Below the pieces are notes generated by a model. The model did no database searches, was not told the origin of the DNA, and worked only from the letters and a program-made list of their open reading frames with translations. Of a DNA stretch of 64,000 nt, positions 37,305-45,510 are shown piece by piece. The DNA comes from Erwinia sp. E_sp_B01_1 (GTDB lineage Bacteria > Pseudomonadota > Gammaproteobacteria > Enterobacterales > Enterobacteriaceae), in assembly GCF_036865545.1 (NCBI RefSeq), contig NZ_CP142208.1, forward strand, positions 4,340,001-4,404,000, written 5' to 3'. Made by a program: the position numbers and the translations under genes. Position 1 is the stretch's first letter. Each line of letters begins with the position of its first letter.

Positions 37305-37561
37305 CCTTTCCCACAGACAACACAAAAACCGATGGGAAGGAAGAGTGGGTTGATAAGCAAAGCGTCCCGGCACATGGACGTGCCGGGCCGAGCTGTCAGG
37401 ACGACGCTGTTTGCGTCTTTGTGTTCAACCCACTCTCCCTGACCGTACCGCCCAATCTGAAGACAACATGCCCTTCCCACAGACAACACAGAAGCCCGAA
37501 GAAATCACGCCCTTCCCACAGACAACACAAAAGCCTGAAGAAATCACCCCCTTCCCACAGG
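37305..37561. repeat. 39-bp tandem repeat array
   Basis: Units starting CCTTTCCCAC or CCCTTCCCAC at 37305, 37471, 37510 and 37549 share the consensus CCCTTCCCACAGACAACACA then (A/G)AAGCC(T/C)GAAGA. Spacing between the last three is exactly 39. The gap between the first two is 166, which becomes 39 when the 127-bp hairpin element is removed. The last unit decays after about 13 bases. Confidence 0.8.
37331..37457. repeat. Structured hairpin repeat element, copy B, inserted in the array
   Basis: 127 bases with ends GATGGG and CCCAATC (imperfect terminal inverted repeat). The outer stem AGAGTGGGTTGA pairs with TCAACCCACTCT; inside, CAAAG pairs with CTTTG, and CCCGGCAC-ATGGAC-GTGCCGGG is a perfect hairpin (37366-37387). 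Copy A at about 3.2 kb shares the loop ATGGAC and the blocks GAGCTG, GCGTCTTTGTG and CTCCCTGA, but its stems carry different, still complementary, bases. Excision restores the 39-bp period exactly, so it looks like a clean insertion without target duplication. Confidence 0.7.
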
Positions 37562-37602
37562 CCCAACTTGAGCCCGCGGGAAGAAAGAATGTCGCCAGGA
37601 AG

Positions 37603-39252
37603 TTACTCTTCTTTCTCGATTAGCAGCGTCTCCAGCAGATCCAAATCGTGCAGTAACTTCTGCATTGTTTCGTTGCTGATTTTCTGGGTAGCGCGCAGGT
37701 GATACAGCTCGCCGCGTTCGGCGCGCAAAGCCGTCAGGCGGAAGCGGCGCTCAAGATTCTCAGCGAACAATGAACGGTCGAGATCTTCTTTGCCCACCAC
37801 CCTGCGGCGCAGATTACCTGTCACCCTTGAACTCACCTCTTTAATCAGCTCAGGATCGATATTCTCTTCTGTATCCGCTACCAGACGCTCTTCCATCTTA
37901 TGCAGACTCTCGATGGCGGTACCTGCCATCACGGCACGGGCCATCTGCACTTCATGGCGGTGAGCGGTTTTGTCATGCCCGTCGATGCCACGCAACAGCA
38001 GCGGCAACAGGATCACGCCCACCAGCAGCGAGAACAGGATCACGCCGGTGGCAAGGAACACCAGCTCGTAACGCGCCGGGAAAGCATCGCCATTGCTCAG
38101 GAACAAGGGGATCGACAGCACACCGGCCAGCGTAATTGCCCCACGAACACCAGCAAAAGAGGCAATCAGCAGCTCACGCATCGAATAACTGGTGAACTCC
38201 ATCGGCTTCTTCTTCAGCAGACGTTTACTGATCAACTGCATCATATACAACCAGCTGAAACGCACTATCATCAGCGCGGCATAAATCAGCGCTACAGACA
38301 GCACCAGCATCCAGAAATCCACATTGGGGTCGACTTCTGCCTGGGTCACGGAGTTATGCAGAATGTCCGGCAACTGCAGACCCAGCATCAGGAACACCAT
38401 GCCGTTGAACACAAACTCCAGCATCTGCCAGACGCTGTTAGCACGCAGACGCATCGCCAGCGGAGCCTGACGGATTATCCCGGAACGGGTAATAGTCATC
38501 CCTGCGGCCACAGCGGCCAGAATGCCCGACACGCCAATGTGTTCCGCAATCAGATAGGAAGCGAACGGCAACAGCAGCAACAACACGGTCTGCGTTGCCG
38601 GGTCATCTCCGCTCCAGCGGCTGAACAGACGCAGTGACTTACCGTACAGCCAGCAAATAGCAATCCCGGCCAGCAGGCCGCCAATCGCCACTTTCAGAAA
38701 CTCAATCGTGGCACCTGAAACGGTGAACACCATAGTGCCCATCGCTACGGCAACGGCAAACTTCAGGGAAACCAGGCCTGATGCATCGTTCATCAGCGCT
38801 TCGCCCTGCAGTATTGACATGATTTTCTTGGGTATCCGCCCTTCTCCCACAATACCGGACAGCGCCACGGCATCGGTAGGTGAAAGCACTGCCGCCAGCG
38901 CAAACGCAGGTAGCAACGGAATGCCTGGCACCAGCCAGTAAATCAGGTAGCCAATCCCCACCACGGTAATAAGCACCAGCACCAGCGCAAGGCCGATGAT
39001 CTCTCGTCCGTGGTTAAGAAATTCACTGGTGGGGGTTTTCCAGCCATCGGCAAACAGCAGCGGCGGGATAAACAGCACCAGAAACAGCTCCGGATCGAAG
39101 TCAACGTGCAGGCCAAACGTCGGCCAGGCAAGCAGCGCCCCCAGCGCGATTTGCACCAGCGGCAACGGGATTTGAAAAGGTATTATGCGTGCAGCAACGC
39201 CGGAGAGCGAAACCATCAGCGTTAAAATGAGAATGGTAAAGAAAATTTCCAT
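37603..39252 (-). CDS. yjcE: Cation/proton antiporter YjcE (CPA1/NhaP type)
   Basis: A 549-residue membrane antiporter, the same length as E. coli YjcE and nearly collinear. The start is MEIFFTILI, with FDPELFLVLFIPPLLFADGW, AVLSPTDAVALSGIVGEGRI (the ion-binding S/TPTDAV region), GEALMNDASGLV (ND motif) and FAGVRGAITLAGVLSIP. About 12 spans are followed by a cytoplasmic helical tail ending in ETLLIEKEE. It probably exchanges Na+ or K+ for protons. In E. coli it sits between yjcD and yjcF/actP; here the yfaZ-to-tlde1 block lies between it and actP. Confidence 0.95.
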   Translation of the reverse strand: MEIFFTILILTLMVSLSGVAARIIPFQIPLPLVQIALGALLAWPTFGLHVDFDPELFLVLFIPPLLFADGWKTPTSEFLNHGREIIGLALVLVLITVVGIGYLIYWLVPGIPLLPAFALAAVLSPTDAVALSGIVGEGRIPKKIMSILQGEALMNDASGLVSLKFAVAVAMGTMVFTVSGATIEFLKVAIGGLLAGIAICWLYGKSLRLFSRWSGDDPATQTVLLLLLPFASYLIAEHIGVSGILAAVAAGMTITRSGIIRQAPLAMRLRANSVWQMLEFVFNGMVFLMLGLQLPDILHNSVTQAEVDPNVDFWMLVLSVALIYAALMIVRFSWLYMMQLISKRLLKKKPMEFTSYSMRELLIASFAGVRGAITLAGVLSIPLFLSNGDAFPARYELVFLATGVILFSLLVGVILLPLLLRGIDGHDKTAHRHEVQMARAVMAGTAIESLHKMEERLVADTEENIDPELIKEVSSRVTGNLRRRVVGKEDLDRSLFAENLERRFRLTALRAERGELYHLRATQKISNETMQKLLHDLDLLETLLIEKEE

Positions 39253-39468
39253 GCGATTTTTTTACGTCTCCCTGTGGAGGACCTGTGTCCGGGTGAAAAA
39301 GCGAACTGACTGACCAATAGTAAAACAAAATTGTAAACGGTTTAAAAACAGGAAGTGCGCTATCCGGTCTTAAAATTCCGTAACAGCCAGAAACGATAAC
39401 AATGTGCAGGTAAAAATGGCAAGAAGACAGAGACAGGGCACGTCTGAATTTGCAGGGAGGAGAGAAAC

Positions 39469-39487
39469 GGGGCCGGCTGGCGGCCCC
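39469..39487 (-). terminator. Terminator of ghxP
   Basis: On the minus strand, GGGGCCG-CCAGC-CGGCCCC followed by GTTTCTC, immediately after the ghxP stop. A strong GC stem with a modest T-rich tail. Confidence 0.6.
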
Positions 39488-39495
39488 GGAAGGGA

Positions 39496-40845
39496 TCAGA
39501 TTGCCCAGCCACCAGCATAGAAGGCGACCAGCGCCACCGCGATAATTACCGTGCCGGCATTCAGCTTACGCCATTCACCCGCAAAAATACGGCCAATCAC
39601 CAGTGAACCGAAGCCCAGCATGATGCCGGTAACGATGTTACAGGTCAGCACAATAAATACCGCCGACAGCAGGCCGGACATCGCATCCACAAAATCATCG
39701 AAATCGATTTTAGAGACGTTGCTCAGCATCAGCAGGCCGACATACATCAGCGCAGGCGCTGTGGCATAGCCCGGCACCAGATAAGCCAGCGGAGAAAGGA
39801 ACAGGATCATCAGGAACAGCACGCCAACGACAATAGCGGTCAGGCCCGTCTTGCCACCCGCTGCCGTTCCGGCCGCAGATTCGATATAGACCGCCGCAGG
39901 CGATGCGCCGACCAGCCCGGAGAAGATGCTGCTGACAGAATCCGTGGTCAGCGCTTTGCCGCCGTTAATGATTTGATTGTCTTTATCCAGCAGGTTGGCC
40001 TGCCCTGCTACGGCACGGATGGTGCCGGTGGCATCGAAAACAGCGGTCATCACCAGCGCCAGCACGCTTGGCAGGACGGCAGGTTGCAGCGCGCCCAGAA
40101 TATCCAGGCTGAATACCAGCGAATTGCCCTGCGGATCCTTCAGGCTTGGCATGGCAAACAGCCCCTGATAGGTCACTGCCGGATCAAAAATCAGACCGAG
40201 GATGGAGATAGCAATGATAGTCAGCAGGATGCCGCCCGGAACGCGCAGCTTCTCCAGACCGAAGATCACCGCCAGCCCCAGCATTGACATCATCACCGGG
40301 AACGAGGCGAAATCACCCAGCGCTACGGGCAGGCCCGGTGCAGGGTTTTTCACCACCAGCCCAACGCCGTCCGCCGCGATCAGCAACAGGAACAGACCAA
40401 TGCCTACACCAGTACCGTGCGCCACGCCCATCGGCAGATTACGCAGGATCCAGGAACGGATGCCGGTGGCGGAGATAATGGTGAACAAAACCCCCATCAG
40501 GAACACCGCACCCAGCGCCACCGGCACGCTGATATGCTGCCCCAGCACCAGGCTGAAAGCGGTAAAGGCGGTCAGTGAAATGGCACAGCCAATAGCCATA
40601 GGCAGATTAGCCCACAGCCCCATAATCAGTGAACCAAAGCCCGCAACCAGGCAGGTTGATACGAACACGGCAGTAGGCGGAAAACCGGCTTTCCCCAGCA
40701 TGGACGGGACAACGATGACCGAATAGACCATGGCAAGAAAGGTGGTGAGGCCGGCTAAAATTTCCTGACGGACCGAACTGCCGCGCGCAGAAATTTTAAA
40801 CCAGCTGTCCAGCGAACCGCCGGGCTGGTGAGAAGGAGTCGACAT
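39496..40845 (-). CDS. ghxP: Guanine/hypoxanthine permease GhxP
   Basis: A 449-residue NCS2/AzgA-family purine permease, equal in length to E. coli GhxP (YjcD). It shares [59 protein letters not shown] (TM8 substrate region), and [19 protein letters not shown] (TM10). It imports guanine and hypoxanthine with protons. Two PurR-like boxes lie 138-197 bases upstream, in line with purine repression of ghxP in E. coli. It is monocistronic with a terminator right after the stop. Confidence 0.96.
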   Translation of the reverse strand: MSTPSHQPGGSLDSWFKISARGSSVRQEILAGLTTFLAMVYSVIVVPSMLGKAGFPPTAVFVSTCLVAGFGSLIMGLWANLPMAIGCAISLTAFTAFSLVLGQHISVPVALGAVFLMGVLFTIISATGIRSWILRNLPMGVAHGTGVGIGLFLLLIAADGVGLVVKNPAPGLPVALGDFASFPVMMSMLGLAVIFGLEKLRVPGGILLTIIAISILGLIFDPAVTYQGLFAMPSLKDPQGNSLVFSLDILGALQPAVLPSVLALVMTAVFDATGTIRAVAGQANLLDKDNQIINGGKALTTDSVSSIFSGLVGASPAAVYIESAAGTAAGGKTGLTAIVVGVLFLMILFLSPLAYLVPGYATAPALMYVGLLMLSNVSKIDFDDFVDAMSGLLSAVFIVLTCNIVTGIMLGFGSLVIGRIFAGEWRKLNAGTVIIAVALVAFYAGGWAI

Positions 40846-40982
40846 AGTGAAAAATCCCCTGAGATTTCTTATGAGTTATTGATGCGTGACGCATGAAGCA
40901 GGACCAGTTCAACGTTTCACCATCCCAGGACGCACTGTTCACAGATCGCAAAAGCCTCAGACTGAAGCGGCGATCGGAAAAA

Positions 40983-40998
40983 AGGCAAACGTTTACTA
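40983..40998. promoter_or_regulatory. PurR box upstream of ghxP
   Basis: AGGCAAACGTTTACTA matches the PurR consensus ANGCAANCGNTTNCNT at every fixed position except the last. It lies 138 bases before the ghxP start codon. Confidence 0.65.
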
Positions 40999-41026
40999 CG
41001 ACACGCATGGTGCTGCACTATTTAAA

Positions 41027-41042
41027 AGGCAAACGATTATCC
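41027..41042. promoter_or_regulatory. Second, weaker PurR-like box
   Basis: AGGCAAACGATTATCC has two mismatches to the PurR consensus and lies 44 bases from the first box in the same orientation. It may assist repression or be a decayed duplicate. Confidence 0.4.
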
Positions 41043-41241
41043 AGCGTTTAATAGTGCCTTTTCAACTCCTGTTCGCGCCTATATTTGCACAAACTCTGAG
41101 CCAGCCCTCCACGAGCGTCCTTTCGCCGCAGGCAGAAGTGACTCTATCTGGCCTGCCTGCATCGTCGTAATAGCAATTTCTTATGCTGTTTTCAGCCCTC
41201 TCCGGACCTGAAACGCTGGGGGATTTTCAGGGGAAAATAAT

Positions 41242-41904
41242 TCAGCTAAGCCTGATTTCTCCGCCCTTTTGCAGGGCGCGATGCCAGGCTGCCCGGTTTT
41301 GTATTTTATCAAGCCAGGCCTGAATCGCAGGGGAATCAGCCGCTCCGCCCCTTGCGCTCATAGCCTGAAGCGGGAAGCTCATCTGCACATCAGCAATACT
41401 GAACTGCGGGCCGGCAAACCAGCCGTGCGTGGTCAGGTGGTGTTCAATGAAATCCCGGTGCGTGGCCAGTTGCTTATCCAGCCAGGCTTTCTGCACGCCC
41501 TGACCAAATGCGTTGCCAATGGGCCGCAGCAGCCACGGCACCGGCGGTTTCCCCATCCGGCCAAAGATCAGTTTCATCACCAGCAACGGCATCACTGAGC
41601 CTTCGGCATAATGCAGCCAGTAACGAGACTGAAGACGCGCTTCCTCGTCATGAAGTTTCAGCCTGTTTTCTGCGTCATATCGCTCTGCCAGGTACTCAAG
41701 GATCGCGCCAGATTCCGCAATCACCCGATTTTCATCTGTGATAACCGGGGATTTGCCCAGTGGATGCACTTTTTTTAGCGCGTCAGGAGCCAGCATGGTG
41801 GATTCACGCTGATACAGTTTGATCTGATAGGGGACTTCTAACTCTTCCAGCATCCAGAGCACGCGCTGCGATCGGGAGTTATTCAGGTGATGAACGGTGA
41901 TCAT
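41242..41904 (-). CDS. Glutathione S-transferase
   Basis: A 220-residue GST. The N-terminal thioredoxin-fold domain opens ITVHHLNNSRSQRVLWMLEE, with a Ser in the glutathione-activating position (SRSQR), and contains the cis-proline segment GKSPVITDEN and the ESGAILEYLAERY helix. The C-terminal helical domain is YWLHYAEGSVMPLL onwards. It conjugates or reduces electrophiles with glutathione in the cytoplasm; the precise class is uncertain. It lies between ghxP and soxR, near oxidative-stress genes, though its own promoter region is only 75 bases and shows no clear SoxS site. Confidence 0.88.
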   Translation of the reverse strand: MITVHHLNNSRSQRVLWMLEELEVPYQIKLYQRESTMLAPDALKKVHPLGKSPVITDENRVIAESGAILEYLAERYDAENRLKLHDEEARLQSRYWLHYAEGSVMPLLVMKLIFGRMGKPPVPWLLRPIGNAFGQGVQKAWLDKQLATHRDFIEHHLTTHGWFAGPQFSIADVQMSFPLQAMSARGGAADSPAIQAWLDKIQNRAAWHRALQKGGEIRLS

Positions 41905-41979
41905 GCACGAACCTTGTGTTAATGAGTGTCTGTTCAGTATAGCCCGCTGCGTATAACCTGAAGCCGTCCTGCCCCTCCA

Positions 41980-42447
41980 TCACTCACGTTCAGATTCCAG
42001 CAGGATGGCGCCGGTTCCGCGCTCGCTTAACAGGTCTCCCGGGTTACGCAGCGGACAATCCTGCATTGATAAACAGCCACAGCCGATACAGCCATCCAGA
42101 TCGTCCCGCAGCCGGGTCAGGGTTTCGATACGGCGATCCAGCTCCTCGCGCCACTTTTCCGTCAGCACTTTCCACTCTTTCGCTGACATACGATTACCTG
42201 CCGGAAGCTGCATCAGATGATCGCCAATGGTGGCCAAAGGAATACCAATGCGCTGGGCAATCTTCACAATCGCCACGCGGCGCAGCACATCACGGTGGTA
42301 GCGTCGCTGATTACCGGCATTGCGGAAGCTGCTGATTAAGCCTTTGCTTTCATAGAAATGCAGTGCAGAGACTGCCACACCACATCGCTGGGCCACATCG
42401 CCGGGGGTCAGTTCTCGCTTGTTGGGGCAGTTGCGACTTTTTTTCAT
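41980..42447 (-). CDS. soxR: Redox-sensitive activator SoxR
   Basis: A 155-residue MerR-family sensor. The winged helix is [20 protein letters not shown] followed by [18 protein letters not shown]. The [2Fe-2S] cluster motif [12 protein letters not shown] (C-x2-C-x-C-x5-C) is intact near residues 119-130. Oxidation of the cluster by redox-cycling drugs or superoxide activates soxS transcription. It is divergent from soxS with a 91-base spacer that contains a perfect SoxR box, the standard arrangement. Confidence 0.97.
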   Translation of the reverse strand: MKKSRNCPNKRELTPGDVAQRCGVAVSALHFYESKGLISSFRNAGNQRRYHRDVLRRVAIVKIAQRIGIPLATIGDHLMQLPAGNRMSAKEWKVLTEKWREELDRRIETLTRLRDDLDGCIGCGCLSMQDCPLRNPGDLLSERGTGAILLESERE

Positions 42448-42458
42448 TTAGCTCTTTA

Positions 42459-42476
42459 CCTCAAGTTAACTTGAGG
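42459..42476. promoter_or_regulatory. SoxR box
   Basis: CCTCAAGTTAACTTGAGG is a perfect 18-bp palindrome identical in type to the SoxR operator of E. coli soxS. It lies between soxR and soxS, where it would occupy the overlong spacer of the soxS promoter. Confidence 0.9.
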
Positions 42477-42538
42477 AATTATACTCAGCAGCCATTGAGA
42501 AGGCGAAACGTAATTTTCTTACCAGGGAGAAGAGCAGT

Positions 42539-42928
42539 ATGCATGACGACATCATCCACACCCTTACCGACTGGATTGAAAATAACCTTGATAAAACGCT
42601 GTCGATTGATGAGGTCGCTGCGAAGTCAGGCTATTCGAAGTGGCATTTGCAGCGGATGTTCCGCACCGTGACGCGGCAGACGCTGGGAGAATATATTCGG
42701 GAGCGGCGACTGACGCTGGCCGCAGAAGCTCTTCGTCAGACGCAGCGCCCGGTGTTTGATATTGCGATGCAGTACGGCTACGACTCGCAGCAGACCTTCT
42801 CGCGCGTGTTCCGCCGTCAGTTCTCACAGACACCTACTGCGTACCGCCATACCCTGCGTCGTCAGTCACTGACGCGCCAGGCCGGTTACAGCTTTGACTG
42901 CAGCGACTTTGCCGCAGCGGCCAACTGA
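42539..42928 (+). CDS. soxS: Superoxide response regulator SoxS
   Basis: A 129-residue AraC/XylS-family activator with two helix-turn-helix motifs: LSIDEVAAKSGYSKWHLQRM and RPVFDIAMQYGYDSQQTFSR. E. coli SoxS has 107 residues and ends just after YRHRL; this protein continues about 20 residues past YRHTL. SoxS activates sodA, zwf, fpr, acrAB and others on redox stress. GGGAGA precedes ATG 42539. The promoter is governed by the SoxR box upstream. Confidence 0.95.
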   Translation: MHDDIIHTLTDWIENNLDKTLSIDEVAAKSGYSKWHLQRMFRTVTRQTLGEYIRERRLTLAAEALRQTQRPVFDIAMQYGYDSQQTFSRVFRRQFSQTPTAYRHTLRRQSLTRQAGYSFDCSDFAAAAN

Positions 42929-42948
42929 TGAGGGCCGCTGGCCTCTCA

Positions 42949-44241
42949 TCAGGCCCCATGATGAATGTCAGAAACGGCCCGCGGATCCTGTCCCCAGAAT
43001 GACGGGGAAAAATACCAGCCGCCGCCCAGCTCTTTGATGTGGTACATCGCCGCATCGGCCTGGGCGATCATCGCTTCACCCGAACTGTGATTTTTAGCCA
43101 GCGCCACGCCAATACTCAACGACTGTGCCACCATTTTGCCGTTCTCCAGCACGATCGGTTCGCGCATCGCTTCAATCACATTCTCTGCCACTTTTGCCGC
43201 CTGCTCACCGTTCTCAATCCCGGACAGCAATACGGCAAACTCATCGCCTCCCAGACGGGCAACCAGATCTTCTTTGCGTAAGCGTTCGCGCAGGCGCTGA
43301 GCAGTCTGCATCAGCACGTTATCACCAGCCGCATGACCATAGGTGTCGTTGACCGCCTTAAACCGGTCACCGTCAATAAAGAGCACGGCAACCTGCCCGG
43401 CCGTCAGCAGGTTGCCCAGCAGTTTATCCAGCTCCAGCTCGAACGCTTTGCGGTTAGGCAAACCGGTGAGCGCATCATGCAACGCCTGATGAGCCAGCGA
43501 ATCGTTCTCGCGCTGAAGATGATGCTGCCACTCCGCCAGTTCCTCCATCAGGCTGTTGAAATCACCGCTCAGCTTGTTCAGCTCAGCAATGGGAGAGGAG
43601 GGCACGCGCTGCGAAAAAGCCCGGCGTTTGCGGACATCATGCGCCACTGAGGCAATATTTTGCAGCCCGGTGACAATCCCGGCGTGCATCCGGCGCGACA
43701 GCCAGCAGGCCAGCAACGCCGCGACCAGCAGGCTACCGCTGAGCCAGGTCAGCGCCTGGCTAAGGTAGTGCAGCACCCGGCTGGCATCCCCCGTCAGCCA
43801 GACCTGCCCTATCTCACGGTTGGCATGCATGATCGGCACTTTTAATGTCTCCGGGAACAGCCAGTGGGTAACCAGTTCTCCTGCCCCCTGTTTATTGCGG
43901 TTCACGCCCGGCGAGGGCCAGTTGACCAGGATCCTGCTGTTGGCATCGACCACCTTTGCATTGGCAAAGGCCGTTTTGGTGCCGATTTGCCGGATAATTT
44001 CACTGGCCGATGCGGCATCTCCATTCAGTAATGCAGGCTGCACACTGTAGCCGATGGTGGTGGCGACCAGCTGCAGGTTATTTTCGGCATAGCTGCGCAG
44101 GGCAAACATTGAGAGCACCGACATCGAAATCCCGCTGAACAGCAGCGAAACGATGATGATGACCAGATGAATGCGTTGCAGATACTGTTTCAGCGTCAGC
44201 AATGGTTTCGTGCCGGCGCGCCCTGAAGAGTGATCAGGCAT
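42949..44241 (-). CDS. Membrane diguanylate cyclase, DgcN (YfiN)-like
   Basis: A 430-residue c-di-GMP synthase. A transmembrane segment at about 24-48 leads to a periplasmic domain (about 49-160) and a second segment at about 166-187. A HAMP region follows (LQNIASVAHDVRKRRAFSQR), then a GGDEF domain with LGGDEFAVLL, DALTGLPNRKAF and LFIDGDRFKAVNDTYGH. Layout and residues resemble DgcN, which is held off by periplasmic YfiR, but no yfiR/yfiB gene is adjacent. It occupies the slot of pdeC (an EAL enzyme) in E. coli, between soxS and yjcB. Confidence 0.9.
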   Translation of the reverse strand: MPDHSSGRAGTKPLLTLKQYLQRIHLVIIIVSLLFSGISMSVLSMFALRSYAENNLQLVATTIGYSVQPALLNGDAASASEIIRQIGTKTAFANAKVVDANSRILVNWPSPGVNRNKQGAGELVTHWLFPETLKVPIMHANREIGQVWLTGDASRVLHYLSQALTWLSGSLLVAALLACWLSRRMHAGIVTGLQNIASVAHDVRKRRAFSQRVPSSPIAELNKLSGDFNSLMEELAEWQHHLQRENDSLAHQALHDALTGLPNRKAFELELDKLLGNLLTAGQVAVLFIDGDRFKAVNDTYGHAAGDNVLMQTAQRLRERLRKEDLVARLGGDEFAVLLSGIENGEQAAKVAENVIEAMREPIVLENGKMVAQSLSIGVALAKNHSSGEAMIAQADAAMYHIKELGGGWYFSPSFWGQDPRAVSDIHHGA

Positions 44242-45172
44242 GCTTACTCCCTCGCCCTGATGGCGGTGATTTAGCCCTGGACACGCAGATTATCGTAGTC
44301 AGCAGCCCCGGCCTGAGCCAGAAGATTGCTGCACGGCCTGATACAGAGTGCAAGAGAGGTTCCTGGGGGGTGTATCGGGCCTTTCGGCCCCAAATAGCCA
44401 GTGAAAAACACAAAGGCTCCTTTATTTTTTTTAGCGCTACATGAAGACATTTCGCTCAGGCGAATTTTTAGCGAGCTTTATTCAGGGTGCAAAATCCCCG
44501 CCCCTCAAAAATGGAAGGGAATGAGTTATAAGGTTTTTTCTTGCAAAAAATCCTACATTCCATTGGTGCGTTGTACAACTTTTCGCGGGTAAGATTCATC
44601 CCAAAGGTGTGATTTGACTTAAGTCACGCCGTAAAAATCCTTAGAAAGGATTAAGTTTTCTTCAAAAATTTCCAATGCTGGCAATATCAACAATCTGTTT
44701 TTGCGGAAGTTTCAATAGCGGCAAATCAATATCGTCATTTTCAGCGCCAGGAAATCTTATCTTTAATAATAATAAATACTATCATTTAGCGTCTCATAAA
44801 TTCGCTAACTTACTTATATCAAAAATAAAACCTTTAAAATTACCAAATTAATTTTCTTCACCTGTATATCAGGCCTGGAAAAATAGCTCAGTGGCACTTT
44901 CTTCAAATTATGAACAGCATTATTCCCAATATTCAGGAATAAATTACGTAAACCTCAGTAAGTAAACGGCTATATTTCTGCGCAGCAAAAAACTACCATA
45001 CCAGGTCTAAATTTTGTTCAAATTTTAAAATCGAGTGATATAATGTGACCGTCATCACATTTCTGTAAGCAGTAATCGTTGTTCAGAGGCCAGCTTACCT
45101 GGCAACTAGCCGTCTGAACGGGTGATGATAAAGCCTCTTGTCAGGGCAAAATTTTCAGAATGGGAAACAGCT
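44242..45172. other. Long AT-rich intergenic region upstream of yjcB
   Basis: About 930 bases without a supported gene. GC falls sharply in 44690-45050. Visible elements are the palindrome TGACTTAAGTCA (44615-44626), the small hairpin AATCCTT-AGA-AAGGATT (44636-44652), a TATAAT box at 45039-45044 and a perfect CRP palindrome at 45044-45059. It may be an H-NS-bound regulatory segment for yjcB. Confidence 0.5.
45044..45059. promoter_or_regulatory. Perfect CRP palindrome upstream of yjcB
   Basis: TGTGA-CCGTCA-TCACA matches both CRP half-sites fully, with flanking AA/TT. It overlaps the end of a TATAAT box, so its centre would lie near the transcription start, a position usual for repression rather than activation. 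Confidence 0.65.
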
Positions 45173-45454
45173 ATGGGTACCTTAACCGCCAGCCTGGTCT
45201 TGATGAGATGGGAACTGGTTAGTGCAGTGATGATGTTCTTTGCCAGCACTTTCAACGTGAAGTGCCGTAAAACCAGCCATAAGGGTATGGCCTTCATCTT
45301 TACCGGCGTGGGTATCGGCATGTCATGCTGGTTCGTCACCGGGCTGCTGGGTATTACGCTGAGCATGGAAAATCTGCATAACTTCTGGCATATCACTAAA
45401 GACGTTTTTATCGATGTGATGAGCCACACCCCTACTGATTATCCCCTGCCCTGA
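45173..45454 (+). CDS. yjcB: YjcB family membrane protein
   Basis: A 93-residue protein, the same length as E. coli YjcB. Matching features are MGTLTASLVLMRWELVSAVM at the start, MFFASTFNVKCRK, GMSCWFVTGLLGITL and the ending SHTPTDYPLP. It has two or three membrane segments. The function is unknown. I chose ATG 45173; the frame is open to 45122, but the extra residues have no counterpart in E. coli. It keeps the E. coli neighbourhood (diguanylate cyclase/soxS on one side) but has lost its adjacency to ssb. Confidence 0.9.
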   Translation: MGTLTASLVLMRWELVSAVMMFFASTFNVKCRKTSHKGMAFIFTGVGIGMSCWFVTGLLGITLSMENLHNFWHITKDVFIDVMSHTPTDYPLP

Positions 45455-45461
45455 AAACAAT

Positions 45462-45492
45462 CAAGCCGTTTTCTCTGAGAGGAAACGGCTTG
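45462..45492. terminator. Bidirectional terminator between yjcB and the ATP-grasp gene
   Basis: CAAGCCGTTT and AAACGGCTTG form a perfect 10-bp stem with an 11-base loop between two convergent genes. Confidence 0.65.
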
Positions 45493-45510
45493 TTAATGCT
45501 TCGGTTGGCA

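Larger units (their letters stand above)
37190..37600 (-). pseudogene. Remnant of a 13-residue-repeat ORF interrupted by the hairpin element
   Basis: Read on the minus strand, the 39-bp repeats encode repeats of CVVCGKGMLSSGF or CVVCGKGVISSGF. They end in a unique tail, GIWDYFKGSVGKNRAGNKSS followed by GKGLSHTKINEMS and a stop at 37190, 48 bases before the Tlde1 gene. The 127-bp element (37331-37457) shifts the frame; removing it restores one continuous frame. No ATG, GTG or TTG start exists before the repeats, since the upstream end meets the yjcE stop, so it is at best a truncated gene. The last 37 codons could be translated from ATG 37303. On the plus strand the same repeats would read PFPQTTQKPEEIT, so the coding sense is not certain. 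No family recognised. Confidence 0.4.

Noticed and set aside
37305..37561. Possible CRISPR array
   Set aside because: Units are contiguous 39-bp tandem repeats with no unique spacers and no cas genes nearby.
44401..44592. 63-codon plus-strand frame in the region before yjcB
   Set aside because: No ribosome site or family; base composition is that of the AT-rich non-coding region.
45106..45429. 107-codon minus-strand frame opposite yjcB
   Set aside because: The plus-strand frame matches YjcB in length and sequence; the minus frame has no ribosome site.
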